A stretch of DNA of 6,607 nucleotides. It comes from Burkholderiaceae bacterium. GTDB taxonomy: Bacteria > Pseudomonadota > Gammaproteobacteria > Burkholderiales > Burkholderiaceae. Shown one piece after another: positions 1 through 6,487 of the stretch. The number at the start of each line of letters is the position of its first letter. Position 1 is the first letter of the stretch. The notes under the pieces were generated by a model. The model had not been told where the DNA came from and searched no databases. It saw only the letters and a program-made list of their open reading frames with translations. The DNA lies in the NCBI GenBank assembly GCA_023253905.1, contig JALREG010000321.1, positions 1 through 6,607 of the forward strand, given 5' to 3'. Made by a program: the position numbers and the translations under genes.

Positions 1-386
1 GCGGCTGGACCCAGCAGATTTTCGGGGCTGACAGCCTCGTGCAAGCCGGTGCTGCGGCGGCGCTGGTCGCCACCTATTTCACCTTCCTGCCATCGTTCAT
101 CTTCATTCTCGCGGGCGGGCCACTGGTGGAGGCCACCCGCAACCTGCCGCGGCTCGATGCGACGCTCGCAGCGATCACCGCTGCGGTCGTCGGCGTGATC
201 GCAAGTCTCGCGGTCGTACTGGCTCGCGCAGTGGGCGTTCGCCCTGACGGTGGGATCGATCTGCTGGCACTCGTGGCCGTGGCGCTTGCCTGGTGGCTGC
301 TTGCTCGACGGAAGTGGCCGGTCATCACAACCCTTGCCGTGTTCGGCGCGGCCGGGATTGCGTTACGGCTGACCGGCCTTCGGTGA
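1..386 (+). CDS. chrA: Chromate transporter (ChrA family), C-terminal end
   Basis: The 5' part lies outside the window; the first complete codon is at 3 and the stop is TGA 384-386, leaving 127 residues. It begins with GWTQQIFGAD, followed by hydrophobic segments: one in ALVATYFTFLPSFIFILAGG (about residues 21-40), one around LAAITAAVVGVIASLAVVLA, and a last one or two spanning IDLLALVAVALAWWLLARR to the end. The GWTQQ-FG start and the FTFLPSFIFILAGGP segment resemble the second half of ChrA/CHR-family inner-membrane transporters, which export chromate. The family assignment is from memory of these motifs. The substrate is not proven: many chromosomal CHR proteins have not been tested, and the symbol is given by family. 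The gene is convergent with metW. A GTG at 39 is an internal codon, not a start. Confidence 0.8.
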   Translation, partial: GWTQQIFGADSLVQAGAAAALVATYFTFLPSFIFILAGGPLVEATRNLPRLDATLAAITAAVVGVIASLAVVLARAVGVRPDGGIDLLALVAVALAWWLLARRKWPVITTLAVFGAAGIALRLTGLR

Positions 387-566
387 GCCGGGGACGCGCC
401 GACAACGACCGTGCTCAGCGCGCGGCATCCTCGCCGGTCGTATCTCTGGCTGTTGCTTCTTCGCCGGCGGCTTCTTGGTCGGTCGCTTTTTGGCCGGTCG
501 CTTTTTGGCCGGTCGCTTCTCAGCCGGCGGCTTCTTCGGCTGGCCCTGCTCTGCCTGCCGCCCTTC
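363..566 (-). other. Lysine-rich in-frame extension downstream of the metW stop codon
   Basis: After the metW TGA (567-569) the same frame stays open for 67 codons to a TAA at 363-365. It begins EGRQAEQGQPKK, continues as a series of PPAKK/RPAKK-like pentapeptides from the tandem repeat at 456-545, and ends QQPEIRPARMPRAEHGRC and so on. There is no ATG, GTG or TTG between the TGA and the repeats, so the stretch can be made only by reading through the TGA, by a change of frame, or not at all. Across the repeats the Ala codons are GCG, GCC and GCT and the Lys codons AAG and AAA, so some of the variation is silent, which hints at past or present coding. It could be a decayed C-terminal tail of MetW, a readthrough extension or a non-coding repeat. 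The last 21 bp overlap the 3' end of the chromate-transporter gene. Confidence 0.4.
456..545. repeat. Six 15-bp degenerate tandem repeats
   Basis: The units are at 456-470, 471-485, 486-500, 501-515, 516-530 and 531-545. Units 3 and 4 are identical (ctttttggccggtcg) and the others differ at a few positions. On the minus strand they read, in order of translation, GQPKK, PPAEK, RPAKK, RPAKK, RPTKK and PPAKK, all in the metW frame. There are no spacers, so this is not a CRISPR array. Units 5 and 6 contain a 6-bp inverted repeat (521-526 cagccg with 537-542 cggctg), but no T-tract follows on either strand, so it is not a convincing terminator. Confidence 0.9.
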
Positions 567-1187
567 TCATCCGCGCCTGAAACTGTAAATCGCCTGCGTG
601 GCGCGCAGGCCAGGCAGGCGCTCGATCATTCGCCCGTTGGCCAGAAAGGCGCGCCGCAGAATCGACAGTTCTAGCCGCGCGAGAAACTCCTCGAAATCGC
701 GGATCGTGGCGAGGTGCAGGTTCGGCGTGTCGTACCACTGGTAGGGCATTTCGCGCGAGACCGGCATCCGCCCCATCAGGATCGACCAGGCGTGATACCA
801 GTGACCGAAGTTGGGAATTGACACAATGCCCTGGGCCGCCACCTGGCTCATTTCGGCCAGCACTTTTTCGGTCTGGTGGGTGGCCTGTAACGCCATGGAC
901 AGCACCACGACATCGAAGGCCCCCGCACCGAACATGCCGAGACCGGCCTCGATGTCGCGCTGGATCACATCGACACCACGGCGCACACAGGCGAGCACCC
1001 GGGCGTCGTCAATCTCCACGCCGTAACCGGTGCAGCCCCGCTCGCGACTGAGATAATCGAGCAGCGCCCCATCCCCGCAACCCAGATCAAGCACCCTCGC
1101 GCCGTGCGGAATCCATTGCGCGATCAGCGCCAGGTCGGGGCGTAGCCGCGCGGTGGCGCCCGTTGCCATGCTCGCCTCAGCGCTCAT
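567..1187 (-). CDS. metW: Methionine biosynthesis protein MetW (SAM-dependent methyltransferase fold)
   Basis: A 206-residue protein. Residues 31-40 ([10 protein letters not shown]) are class I methyltransferase motif I, and GVEID at 56-60 is the acidic motif II. IPNFGHW (124-130), [20 protein letters not shown] (139-158) and the DFEEFL that follows are hallmarks of MetW. In proteobacteria MetW is encoded beside MetX and is needed for full homoserine acyltransferase function; no methyl-transfer reaction is established for it. The ATG at 1185-1187 is chosen because GGAGG (1193-1197 read in reverse) sits 5 nt upstream. The open frame continues upstream to 1295, but only inside metX. A second ATG at 1169 would give 200 residues. 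The start overlaps the metX stop by 11 bp, so the two are translationally coupled. The protein ends YSFRRG at TGA 567-569, a normal length, but a lysine-rich frame follows directly. Confidence 0.93.
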   Translation of the reverse strand: MSAEASMATGATARLRPDLALIAQWIPHGARVLDLGCGDGALLDYLSRERGCTGYGVEIDDARVLACVRRGVDVIQRDIEAGLGMFGAGAFDVVVLSMALQATHQTEKVLAEMSQVAAQGIVSIPNFGHWYHAWSILMGRMPVSREMPYQWYDTPNLHLATIRDFEEFLARLELSILRRAFLANGRMIERLPGLRATQAIYSFRRG

Positions 1188-2340
1188 CGGAGCCTCCGGC
1201 GATTTCAGCTGCCACCCGCTCGAAATAGGCGCGCACGATCGCGTGATACTGCGGGTCCTCGAGCAAAAAGGCATCGTGCCCATGCGGGGCGTCAATCTCG
1301 GCGTAGCTCACGCGCCGGCCCGCCTTCAGAAGCGCCTGCACGATCTCGCGGCTGCGCTCGGGGGCAAAGCGCCAATCGGTGGTAAACGAAGCGATAAGAA
1401 ATGAAGCGCGGGCGTGACCCAGCACCTGAGACAGATCGCCGTCGGCCGCGCGCGCCGGGTCGAAATAATCGAGCGCGCGGGTGATCAGCAGATACGTGTT
1501 GGCATCGAAATAGCGGGCGAATTTTTCGCCCTGATAGCGCAGATACGACTCGATTTCGAACTCGACATCAAACGTAAAGCGATAGTCGCCAGGGCGCGCG
1601 CGCTCGGTGTTGTCACGCAGTGCCCGGCCGAATTTTTCAGCCATCGAGTCGTCGGACAAATACGTGATGTGGCCGATCATGCGTGCCACCTGCAGGCCGC
1701 GCGACGGCACCACGCCGTGCTCGTAGAAACGCCCGCCGTGAAACTCGGGATCGGTGAGAATCGCGCGCCGCGCCACTTCATTGAAGGCGATGTTCTGCGC
1801 TGAGAGCCGCGGCGCGGTCGCGATCGCCACACAGTGCCGCAGCCGTTCAGGATAGAGCGTGCTCCAGGCAAGCGCCTGCATGCCGCCCAGGCTTCCCCCC
1901 ATCACCGCAGCAAACTGCCGGATCCCCAACCGATCGGCGAGTCTCGCCTGGCTATGGACCCAGTCCTCGACGGTGAGCACCGGAAAATCCGGACCATAGG
2001 GCTTGCCGGTTGCGGCATTGATCGACATTGGACCGGTTGAGCCAAAGCAGCTGCCGAGATTATTGACCCCGATCACAAAGAAACGGCGCGTATCGACCGG
2101 CTTGCCGGGCCCCACCATGTTGTCCCACCAGCCGATGTCCTGAGGGTCGTTGGCCGATACACCCGCCACATGATGCGAGGCATTGAGCGCATGGCACACG
2201 AGCACTGCGTTACTCAGATCAGCGTTGGGTTCCCCATAGGTTTCGTAGACGAGCTCATAGTCGCCTAGCGCGGCGCCACTCGCGAGCGCGAGCGGCTCGG
2301 CAAAGCGCATGCGTTGGGGCTCAACAGTGAGGGCGGTCAT
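1177..2340 (-). CDS. metX: Homoserine O-acyltransferase MetX
   Basis: A 387-residue alpha/beta-hydrolase-fold enzyme that acylates the hydroxyl of L-homoserine from an acyl-CoA, the first committed step of methionine synthesis, in the cytoplasm. The nucleophile is Ser150 in [11 protein letters not shown]. The other triad members are probably Asp322 (FTTDWRF) and His355 (PHGHDAFLL). [11 protein letters not shown] (50-60) is near the oxyanion region, and [14 protein letters not shown] (91-104) is a family signature. The length is normal. Whether the donor is acetyl- or succinyl-CoA cannot be told safely here: many proteobacterial MetX proteins have been reassigned as succinyltransferases, so the name is left general. 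The ATG at 2338-2340 has only a weak TTGAG upstream. The gene is first in the operon, is followed by metW with an 11-bp overlap, and is preceded by a SAM-II riboswitch and terminator, so high SAM should switch it off. Confidence 0.95.
   Translation of the reverse strand: MTALTVEPQRMRFAEPLALASGAALGDYELVYETYGEPNADLSNAVLVCHALNASHHVAGVSANDPQDIGWWDNMVGPGKPVDTRRFFVIGVNNLGSCFGSTGPMSINAATGKPYGPDFPVLTVEDWVHSQARLADRLGIRQFAAVMGGSLGGMQALAWSTLYPERLRHCVAIATAPRLSAQNIAFNEVARRAILTDPEFHGGRFYEHGVVPSRGLQVARMIGHITYLSDDSMAEKFGRALRDNTERARPGDYRFTFDVEFEIESYLRYQGEKFARYFDANTYLLITRALDYFDPARAADGDLSQVLGHARASFLIASFTTDWRFAPERSREIVQALLKAGRRVSYAEIDAPHGHDAFLLEDPQYHAIVRAYFERVAAEIAGGSDER
1193..1197 (-). promoter_or_regulatory. 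Ribosome binding site of metW
   Basis: GGAGG on the minus strand, 5 nt before the ATG at 1187, inside the last codons of metX. It decides the metW start in favour of 1187 over the in-frame ATG at 1169. Confidence 0.75.
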
Positions 2341-2367
2341 GAAAACTCAACTGGCAAACAGGGCCCG

Positions 2368-2409
2368 AAAATAAAAAAACCCGACCGGCTTGCTGGCTGC
2401 GGATCGGGT
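2368..2409 (-). terminator. Intrinsic terminator in the metX leader (attenuator)
   Basis: On the minus strand ACCCGATC (2402-2409) pairs with GGTCGGGT (2379-2386). This gives an 8-bp stem with one G-T wobble and a 15-nt loop, followed at once by TTTTTTATTTT (2368-2378). It lies between the SAM-II aptamer and the metX ATG, which begins 27 nt further on, so it should act as the expression platform of the riboswitch and not as the end of a gene. A possible antiterminator is GGTG (2422-2425) with CACC (2407-2410), which takes bases of the 5' arm of the terminator. A second option is TGCGG (2419-2423) with CCGCA (2398-2402). The terminator is seen directly; its switching role is inferred. Confidence 0.88.
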
Positions 2410-2423
2410 GGGCAGAGACCGCA

Positions 2424-2476
2424 CCGCTTTAGCCGAACTTGTTACGCGCCCGCAAGCTAGTCATCAAATCGGCGCG
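2424..2476 (-). promoter_or_regulatory. SAM-II riboswitch aptamer upstream of metX
   Basis: Read on the minus strand, the stretch from CGCGCC to AAAGCGG matches the compact SAM-II (metA motif) layout. P1 is six perfect pairs: CGCGCC (2471-2476) with GGCGCG (2445-2450). The loop opens with GATTTGA, equivalent to the conserved GAUUUAA whose uridines contact SAM and the pseudoknot groove. P2 is an H-type pseudoknot: GCTTGC (2452-2457) with GCTAAAGC (2426-2433). It gives G-C, C-G, two T-A pairs and G-C, C-G, with the T of GCTAAA (2431) left unpaired, as expected for the SAM-binding uridine. The class binds S-adenosylmethionine and represses methionine genes. It is best known from alphaproteobacteria, so its presence beside an otherwise betaproteobacterial gene set is worth noting. 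Confidence 0.9.
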
Positions 2477-2492
2477 ATCAATGCTGACGTAG

Positions 2493-2520
2493 AGTGTAGC
2501 TGACCGCGGCGATCCGTCAA
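2493..2520 (-). promoter_or_regulatory. Sigma70-type promoter of the metX-metW operon
   Basis: On the minus strand the -35 element is TTGACG (2515-2520) and the -10 element TACACT (2493-2498), 16 bp apart. Transcription would start near 2485, about 10 nt before the aptamer's P1 stem, so the whole riboswitch is included. No competing promoter of similar quality was seen between ptsI and metX. Confidence 0.75.
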
Positions 2521-2570
2521 ATACCGGACACGCCGGGGCGGCTGCGGAGCGGCTGCCAGGCGACGAGGTG

Positions 2571-4307
2571 CTAACCGCGGAGCGGCGAGCCCCCCTGCGT
2601 AAGCCGCTCCAGTGCTGCCGCCACGCGCACCGGATCGTTGCCCGTCACGATGCGGCTCACCCGACGCGACAGCCAGCGGGTGTCCGCCTGCAGGATTTCC
2701 CGCTTGACTCGCAGAAGGCTTGCCGGATGCATCGAGAACTCGGTAAGCCCCATGCCAAGCAACAGCGACGTGGCGCGCCAGTCGCCTGCCATCTCGCCGC
2801 ATACCGACACCGGCCGGCGGGCCTCGCGGGCCGCCCGGATGGTGCCCGCAACCAGCCGCAACACCGCGGGATGAAAAGGATCGTAGAGCGATGCCACCTC
2901 GTGATCGACGCGATCGATAGCAAGCGTGTACTGGATCAGATCATTGGTGCCGATCGATAGAAAATCGAGTCGTCGTGCGAAGTAGCCCGCACAGAGGGCC
3001 GCTGCCGGGACCTCGATCATGGCGCCAACCGGGAGCGCCGGGTCAAACGCGCACCGGGCGGCACGGAGGTCTTCACGGGCCCGCGCAAGCAGTGTCATGA
3101 GGCCATCCACCTCATGATGGTGCGCGATCATGGGCACCAGGAGCCGCACCGGGCCGCAGGCCGAGGCACGCAGAATTGCGCGCAGCTGCGCAAGAAACAC
3201 CTCGGGGTGGGCGAGGCTGTAGCGAATGGCTCGGCGACCCAGCGCGGGGTTGGCGGTGGATGCGGCCAGTGCTGATCCACTGTTAAGCGTCTTGTCGGCA
3301 CCGATATCGATCGTGCGAATGGTGACCGGACGGCCCTTGAGCGCCTGCACCACCTTCCGGTAAGCCTCGAACTGCTCGTCTTCGCCGGGCAGCTCGGTGC
3401 GGTTCATGAACAGAAACTCCGAGCGGAACAGCCCCACACCCCCGGCCCCCGACTCGGCCGCATCGCGCGCCTCATCGGGTCGCTCGATGTTGATCTGAAG
3501 CGAGATCGCCTGACCATCACGGGTGACCGCAGCCACCCCGGTGAGCGTCCGAAGCTTTGCATGCTCGCGCTCACCGGCCGCCTGCCGGGCCTGATAGTCG
3601 GCGAGCACGGCGCCATCGGGCGCCACGATAACCACCCCGGCGTCGCCGTCGAGGATCACCCAATCATCATCCTGAATCTGCGTGCGAGCAGAACCCAGGC
3701 CCAGCACGGCCGGGACATTCATGCTGCGCGCGAGAATCGCGGAATGCGAGGTGGTGCCCCCCAGATCGATGGCAAAGCCCAGCGCGCTTCGCATGGTGAG
3801 CATATCGGCGGGCGCAATGTCCTCGGCCACAAAAATCACCGGCTCGCTGCCGTCTGCAAGCGGCCCGCCCAGTCCGGCGAGCGCGCGCATTACCCGGTCG
3901 GCCACCTGCTGTACATCGCGTCCGCGCTCGCGCAGATAGGCGTCATCCAGGGCCTCGAACTGGGCAGCCAGATGACCGGCCTGCGCCGAAATCGCCCATT
4001 CGGCATTCCACAGGTGCTCGACGATCGACGCGCGCGCGGCACCGCTTAGCGCCGGGTCATCGAGAATCATGGCGTGCACCTCAAGGAGCGCCGCAGCCTC
4101 GGTGGGCGCGCCCTGCGGAAGGCCCTCCACCAGCCCCGCCAGCTCAGCCTTCACCTGGCCGATCGCCTGCGAAAGCCGCAGCTGCTCAGCCTCGATGTCA
4201 GCCGGCTCGATACGGCGCCGCGGCACATCGCGGCTCGCGACCTCGAGCACGCGCGCGCGCCCGATCGCAATCCCGCCACCGATTCCGCTACCCGAGAGCT
4301 GCAACAC
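2571..4307 (-). CDS. ptsI: Phosphoenolpyruvate-protein phosphotransferase (PTS enzyme I)
   Basis: A 578-residue cytoplasmic enzyme that takes phosphate from PEP and passes it to HPr. It starts with the N-terminal domain (LSGSGIGGGIAIGRA). The phosphohistidine is His188 in GGTTSHSAILARS. The C-terminal PEP-binding barrel contains GLFRSEFLF (about 292-300), TIDIGADK (about 333-340), NPALGRRAIR, GAMIEVPAA and DFLSIGTNDLIQYTLAIDR. The active-site Cys503 is in VSVCGEMAGD. Length and spacing match other EI proteins. The start is the GTG at 4305-4307: it has a GAGGAG ribosome site 7 nt upstream, lies 1 nt after the ptsH stop, and yields the normal N-terminus. The longer frame from a TTG at 4337 only adds residues overlapping ptsH. 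It is the last gene of the gsh-pts cluster and ends at TAG 2571-2573. Confidence 0.96.
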   Translation of the reverse strand: MLQLSGSGIGGGIAIGRARVLEVASRDVPRRRIEPADIEAEQLRLSQAIGQVKAELAGLVEGLPQGAPTEAAALLEVHAMILDDPALSGAARASIVEHLWNAEWAISAQAGHLAAQFEALDDAYLRERGRDVQQVADRVMRALAGLGGPLADGSEPVIFVAEDIAPADMLTMRSALGFAIDLGGTTSHSAILARSMNVPAVLGLGSARTQIQDDDWVILDGDAGVVIVAPDGAVLADYQARQAAGEREHAKLRTLTGVAAVTRDGQAISLQINIERPDEARDAAESGAGGVGLFRSEFLFMNRTELPGEDEQFEAYRKVVQALKGRPVTIRTIDIGADKTLNSGSALAASTANPALGRRAIRYSLAHPEVFLAQLRAILRASACGPVRLLVPMIAHHHEVDGLMTLLARAREDLRAARCAFDPALPVGAMIEVPAAALCAGYFARRLDFLSIGTNDLIQYTLAIDRVDHEVASLYDPFHPAVLRLVAGTIRAAREARRPVSVCGEMAGDWRATSLLLGMGLTEFSMHPASLLRVKREILQADTRWLSRRVSRIVTGNDPVRVAAALERLTQGGSPLRG

Positions 4308-4308
4308 G

Positions 4309-4578
4309 CTAGAGCTCCTCGCCGAACCCCGATCCAATCAGATCGACCAGTGCCGCCACGGCCTGGTCGGCATCCGGGCCCTCGGCTTCAACCACCAGCG
4401 TACTCCCGCGCGCAGCCGCAAGCATCATCACCCCCATGATGCTCTTGGCGTTGACCTTACGGGTGTTGCGCGACAACCAGACCTCGGAGCGAAAGCGCCC
4501 TGCCGCGGCGGTGACCTTGGCCGAGGGGCGGGCGTGAAGCCCGAGACGGTTGACCACGGTGACTTCAGCGCGCGCCAT
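4309..4578 (-). CDS. ptsH: Phosphocarrier protein HPr
   Basis: An 89-residue phosphocarrier between enzyme I and EIIA proteins in the cytoplasm. His15 in GLHARPSAK is the phosphorylated histidine. Ser46 in AKSIMGVMML is the regulatory serine position used by HPr kinase/phosphorylase where that enzyme exists; no such kinase gene is in this window. The ATG at 4576-4578 has GGGAGG (4585-4590) 6 nt upstream, so the longer open frame to 4839 is not used. The start lies inside the end of the EIIA gene (14-bp overlap) and the stop is 1 nt before the ptsI start, so all three are tightly coupled. Confidence 0.97.
   Translation of the reverse strand: MARAEVTVVNRLGLHARPSAKVTAAAGRFRSEVWLSRNTRKVNAKSIMGVMMLAAARGSTLVVEAEGPDADQAVAALVDLIGSGFGEEL
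4315..4320 (-). promoter_or_regulatory. Ribosome binding site of ptsI
   Basis: GAGGAG on the minus strand within the last codons of ptsH (the Glu-Glu of its end), 7 nt before the GTG at 4307. It fixes the ptsI start at 4307 over the upstream TTG at 4337. Confidence 0.8.
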
Positions 4579-5008
4579 CGGTAGCCTCCCTGGCGGAACC
4601 GGGCTCGGCGCCCGCAAGCTCGGCAGGATCAACCAGACGGATCGCGCGCTGGCCTGCGTCGATGAGGGTGTCGACCAGTTCATCCAGCGGCCCGCGGCGA
4701 TTGCCCAGCGCCTTGATGAGGAGGGGCAGATTGACACCCGCCACCACCACCACGCGCTCGCGTTCGGCCAACCGCGTGGCGATACGTGAGGGCGTAGCCC
4801 CGAACACATCGGTGAGCACCAGCGCGCCACTGCCGTCATTGATCCGCGCGAGCAGCTCGCGCGCAGCGTTCAGCGCGACCTCCGGGTCTTCGTCGGGGAT
4901 GACATCGAGCGCGGCCAACTGCACCGGCAGACGTCCGAAAATATGGCGCGTGCAGTTGAGCAGCGCCGTGCCCAGCGGCTCATGGGAGACGAGCAGGATG
5001 CCGATCAT
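4565..5008 (-). CDS. PTS mannose-family EIIA component
   Basis: A 147-residue protein of the EIIA-man fold. It begins MIGILLVSHEPLG with the phospho-acceptor His9. GALVLTDVFGATPSRIA (about 61-77) and GVNLPLLIKAL (91-101) are the other conserved blocks of this family, which receives phosphate from HPr. No EIIB, EIIC or EIID gene is adjacent, so it probably works in a regulatory phosphorelay and not in sugar uptake; that is inference from this window and from similar betaproteobacterial clusters. The last 20 or so residues (ELAGAEPGSAREATDGAR) are a likely disordered tail that overlaps ptsH by 14 bp. The ATG at 5006-5008 is preceded by GAGG at 5 nt spacing. The gene starts 19 nt after the gshB stop. 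Confidence 0.92.
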   Translation of the reverse strand: MIGILLVSHEPLGTALLNCTRHIFGRLPVQLAALDVIPDEDPEVALNAARELLARINDGSGALVLTDVFGATPSRIATRLAERERVVVVAGVNLPLLIKALGNRRGPLDELVDTLIDAGQRAIRLVDPAELAGAEPGSAREATDGAR

Positions 5009-5027
5009 TGTGGCCTCGCCCGATGGG

Positions 5028-6026
5028 TCACGCGAACCCGCGCGCAGCCGACCCAGACCCCGCGGCGCCGGCGTCGCCGCTCACCGCGCGCTCGAGCGCA
5101 TCGACGAACAGCGCCGCCACATCGAACCCGCTCTGCGCGGTGATTTCGCGAAAGCAGGTGGGACTGGTGACATTGATTTCGGTCAGGTTGTCGCCGATCA
5201 CATCCAGACCCACCAGGAGCAGCCCGCGACTGAAAAGGACAGGCGCGAGCGTTTGCGCGATCTCGCGGTCGCGATCGGAGAGCGCCCTCGCCACCCCTCG
5301 CCCGCCAGCGGCGAGGTTGCCGCGAAACTCGCCCGCCTGCGGAATGCGCGCGAGGCAATACGGCACCACCTCGCCACCGATCAGGAGCACCCGCTTATCA
5401 CCTTCGCTGATCGCCGGGATGAAGCGCTGCGCCATGACGGTTCGCTCGCCAAAGCGGTTCATGGTTTCAATGATGACCGACAGGTTGGGATCATCGGCTC
5501 GGGCACGAAACACCGACATGCCGCCCATGCCGTCGAGGAGCTTGAAGACCGCCTCACGATGCTCCATCACAAAGGCGCGCAGGTCATCGGCGCTACGGGT
5601 GACGATGGTGGGAGCGGTAAAGCGCGCGAACTCGAGAATAGCGAGCTTTTCGTTGTGGTTACGCACCGCGCGCGGATCGTTAAACACCCGGGCACCTTCG
5701 CGCCCTGCCTGCTCTAAAAGCCAGGTGGAGGCGACGTATTCCATGTCAAAGGGCGGGTCCTTTCGCATCAGCACCGCATCAAAGTCGGCAAGCGCCTCGT
5801 CATGCTCGGCCCCGAGCGACCACCAGACCGCACGCTCACCCGAGGCATCAGCCAGCGCGAGGGGCGCCACACGTGCGCGAACCCGCCCGCCGCGCGAACC
5901 GAGCGCGTGCTGCTCGCAGAAGAAGAGCGCGTGCCCGCGGCGCCCGGCCTCGAGCATCATCGCGAAGGTCGAGTCTTTATAGGGCTTGAACGAGGCAAGC
6001 GGATCGGCGATGACCAGGATGCGCAT
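5028..6026 (-). CDS. gshB: Glutathione synthetase
   Basis: A 332-residue ATP-grasp ligase that joins gamma-glutamylcysteine and glycine, the second step of glutathione synthesis, in the cytoplasm. It has the N-terminal MRILVIADPL and KDSTFAMMLEA motif (17-27), MRKDPPFDMEY (87-97), NHNEKL (123-128), the glycine-rich ATP loop FKLLDGMGG (161-169), GNLAAGGRG (236-244) and the metal and substrate motif LTEINVTSPTCFREI (281-295). The ATP loop reads KLLDGMGG where KPLDGMGG is usual, a mild departure. A short Gly/Ala/Ser-rich tail (about 317-332) exceeds the usual end. The ATG at 6024-6026 gives the standard N-terminus, although no good Shine-Dalgarno sequence precedes it. It lies 42 nt after the gshA stop and 19 nt before EIIA, consistent with one transcript. 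Confidence 0.96.
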   Translation of the reverse strand: MRILVIADPLASFKPYKDSTFAMMLEAGRRGHALFFCEQHALGSRGGRVRARVAPLALADASGERAVWWSLGAEHDEALADFDAVLMRKDPPFDMEYVASTWLLEQAGREGARVFNDPRAVRNHNEKLAILEFARFTAPTIVTRSADDLRAFVMEHREAVFKLLDGMGGMSVFRARADDPNLSVIIETMNRFGERTVMAQRFIPAISEGDKRVLLIGGEVVPYCLARIPQAGEFRGNLAAGGRGVARALSDRDREIAQTLAPVLFSRGLLLVGLDVIGDNLTEINVTSPTCFREITAQSGFDVAALFVDALERAVSGDAGAAGSGSAARGFA

Positions 6027-6068
6027 CGGAGGGTCCGGGATCAGAGAGGGGCACGCAGCCGATGGCGT

Positions 6069-6485
6069 TCAGCCATAGCGCGCGGGATCAGGGTCGGTCT
6101 GTTCGAGCTCAACGGAGGCGGCAAGGAGGGCGAGCCGCGCCACCACGCCGTAGGCGTAAAAACGGTTGGGGGCAGAATCGGGCGCACTGCGGGGTTCAGG
6201 CAGATTGCAGCTCGAAGCAAAGGGCAGGGGCACGAAGTGCATGCCGGGGGCATTCAGATTCTCGTCGCGCCCGCGCGAGGCGTGCACACGATAAAACCCG
6301 CCCACCACATAGCGGTCGATCATGTAGACCACGGGCTCGGCGATGCCGCCCTCGACCGATTCCACCGTGTGAACCCCTTCCTGCAGAATGACGTCGCTCA
6401 CCTGCAGGCCCTCCTTCACCACCGACATCTTGTTGCGCTGCTTGCGATTGAGATTGCGCACTTCAGCGGGATCCTTGACCGACAT
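6069..6485 (-). CDS. gshA: Glutamate-cysteine ligase, C-terminal fragment (5' part missing)
   Basis: The first enzyme of glutathione synthesis, joining glutamate and cysteine. The 138 or so residues present match the C-terminal third of the Acidithiobacillus/betaproteobacterial GshA type (about 430 residues): SVKDPAEVRNLNRKQRNKMS, VVKEGLQVSDVILQEGVHT, EPVVYMIDRYVVGGFYRVHA, GRDENLNAPGMHFVPLPF and NRFYAYGVVARLALLAAS. The stop is TGA 6069-6071. Upstream of Met at 6485 the expected glycine-rich TYGMG(V/I)M stretch is absent. The frame instead reads MSSKPSLS and then meets a TAG 30 nt before the ATG at 6509. The fragment lacks its N-terminal two thirds and would be inactive if this join is real. 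It directly precedes gshB, as in intact betaproteobacterial clusters. Confidence 0.85.
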   Translation of the reverse strand: MSVKDPAEVRNLNRKQRNKMSVVKEGLQVSDVILQEGVHTVESVEGGIAEPVVYMIDRYVVGGFYRVHASRGRDENLNAPGMHFVPLPFASSCNLPEPRSAPDSAPNRFYAYGVVARLALLAASVELEQTDPDPARYG

Positions 6486-6487
6486 CG
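6477..6487. other. Junction between gshA and unrelated VCBS-type coding sequence
   Basis: GshA similarity on the minus strand holds up to codon 6483-6485 and is lost at the next codon (TCG for Ser where Ile or Val is expected). VCBS-like coding on the plus strand is clear from 6481. The overlap gaccgacat suits both, so the two sequences are probably joined through a few bases of microhomology. No inverted repeats, target duplication or integrase site are visible at the join. Confidence 0.7.

Noticed and set aside
521..542. Hairpin cagccg/cggctg as a bidirectional terminator for chrA and metW
   Set aside because: The stem is only 6 bp, arises from the repeat itself, and has no T-run on either side.
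456..545. CRISPR array
   Set aside because: The repeat units are 15 bp, directly abutting and without spacers, so this is a simple tandem repeat.
411..674. Plus-strand frame rich in Leu/Arg across the tandem repeat, possibly a small membrane or basic protein
   Set aside because: It runs antisense into metW. The silent-change pattern of the repeat units fits the minus-strand frame better, and no ribosome site was evident.
1188..1295. Longer metW start at 1295 (242 residues)
   Set aside because: The extra 36 residues lie inside metX and match no MetW N-terminus, whereas the ATG at 1187 has a good ribosome site and gives the usual length.
2544..2586. Repeated gcggagcggc (2544-2553 and 2577-2586) at the end of ptsI as a possible att site or terminator
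   Set aside because: It is a 10-bp direct repeat in GC-rich sequence with no hairpin plus T-tract and no integrase nearby; probably chance.
4308..4337. ptsI start at the TTG at 4337
   Set aside because: It would add ten residues foreign to the EI N-terminus and overlap ptsH; the GTG at 4307 has GAGGAG at 7 nt.
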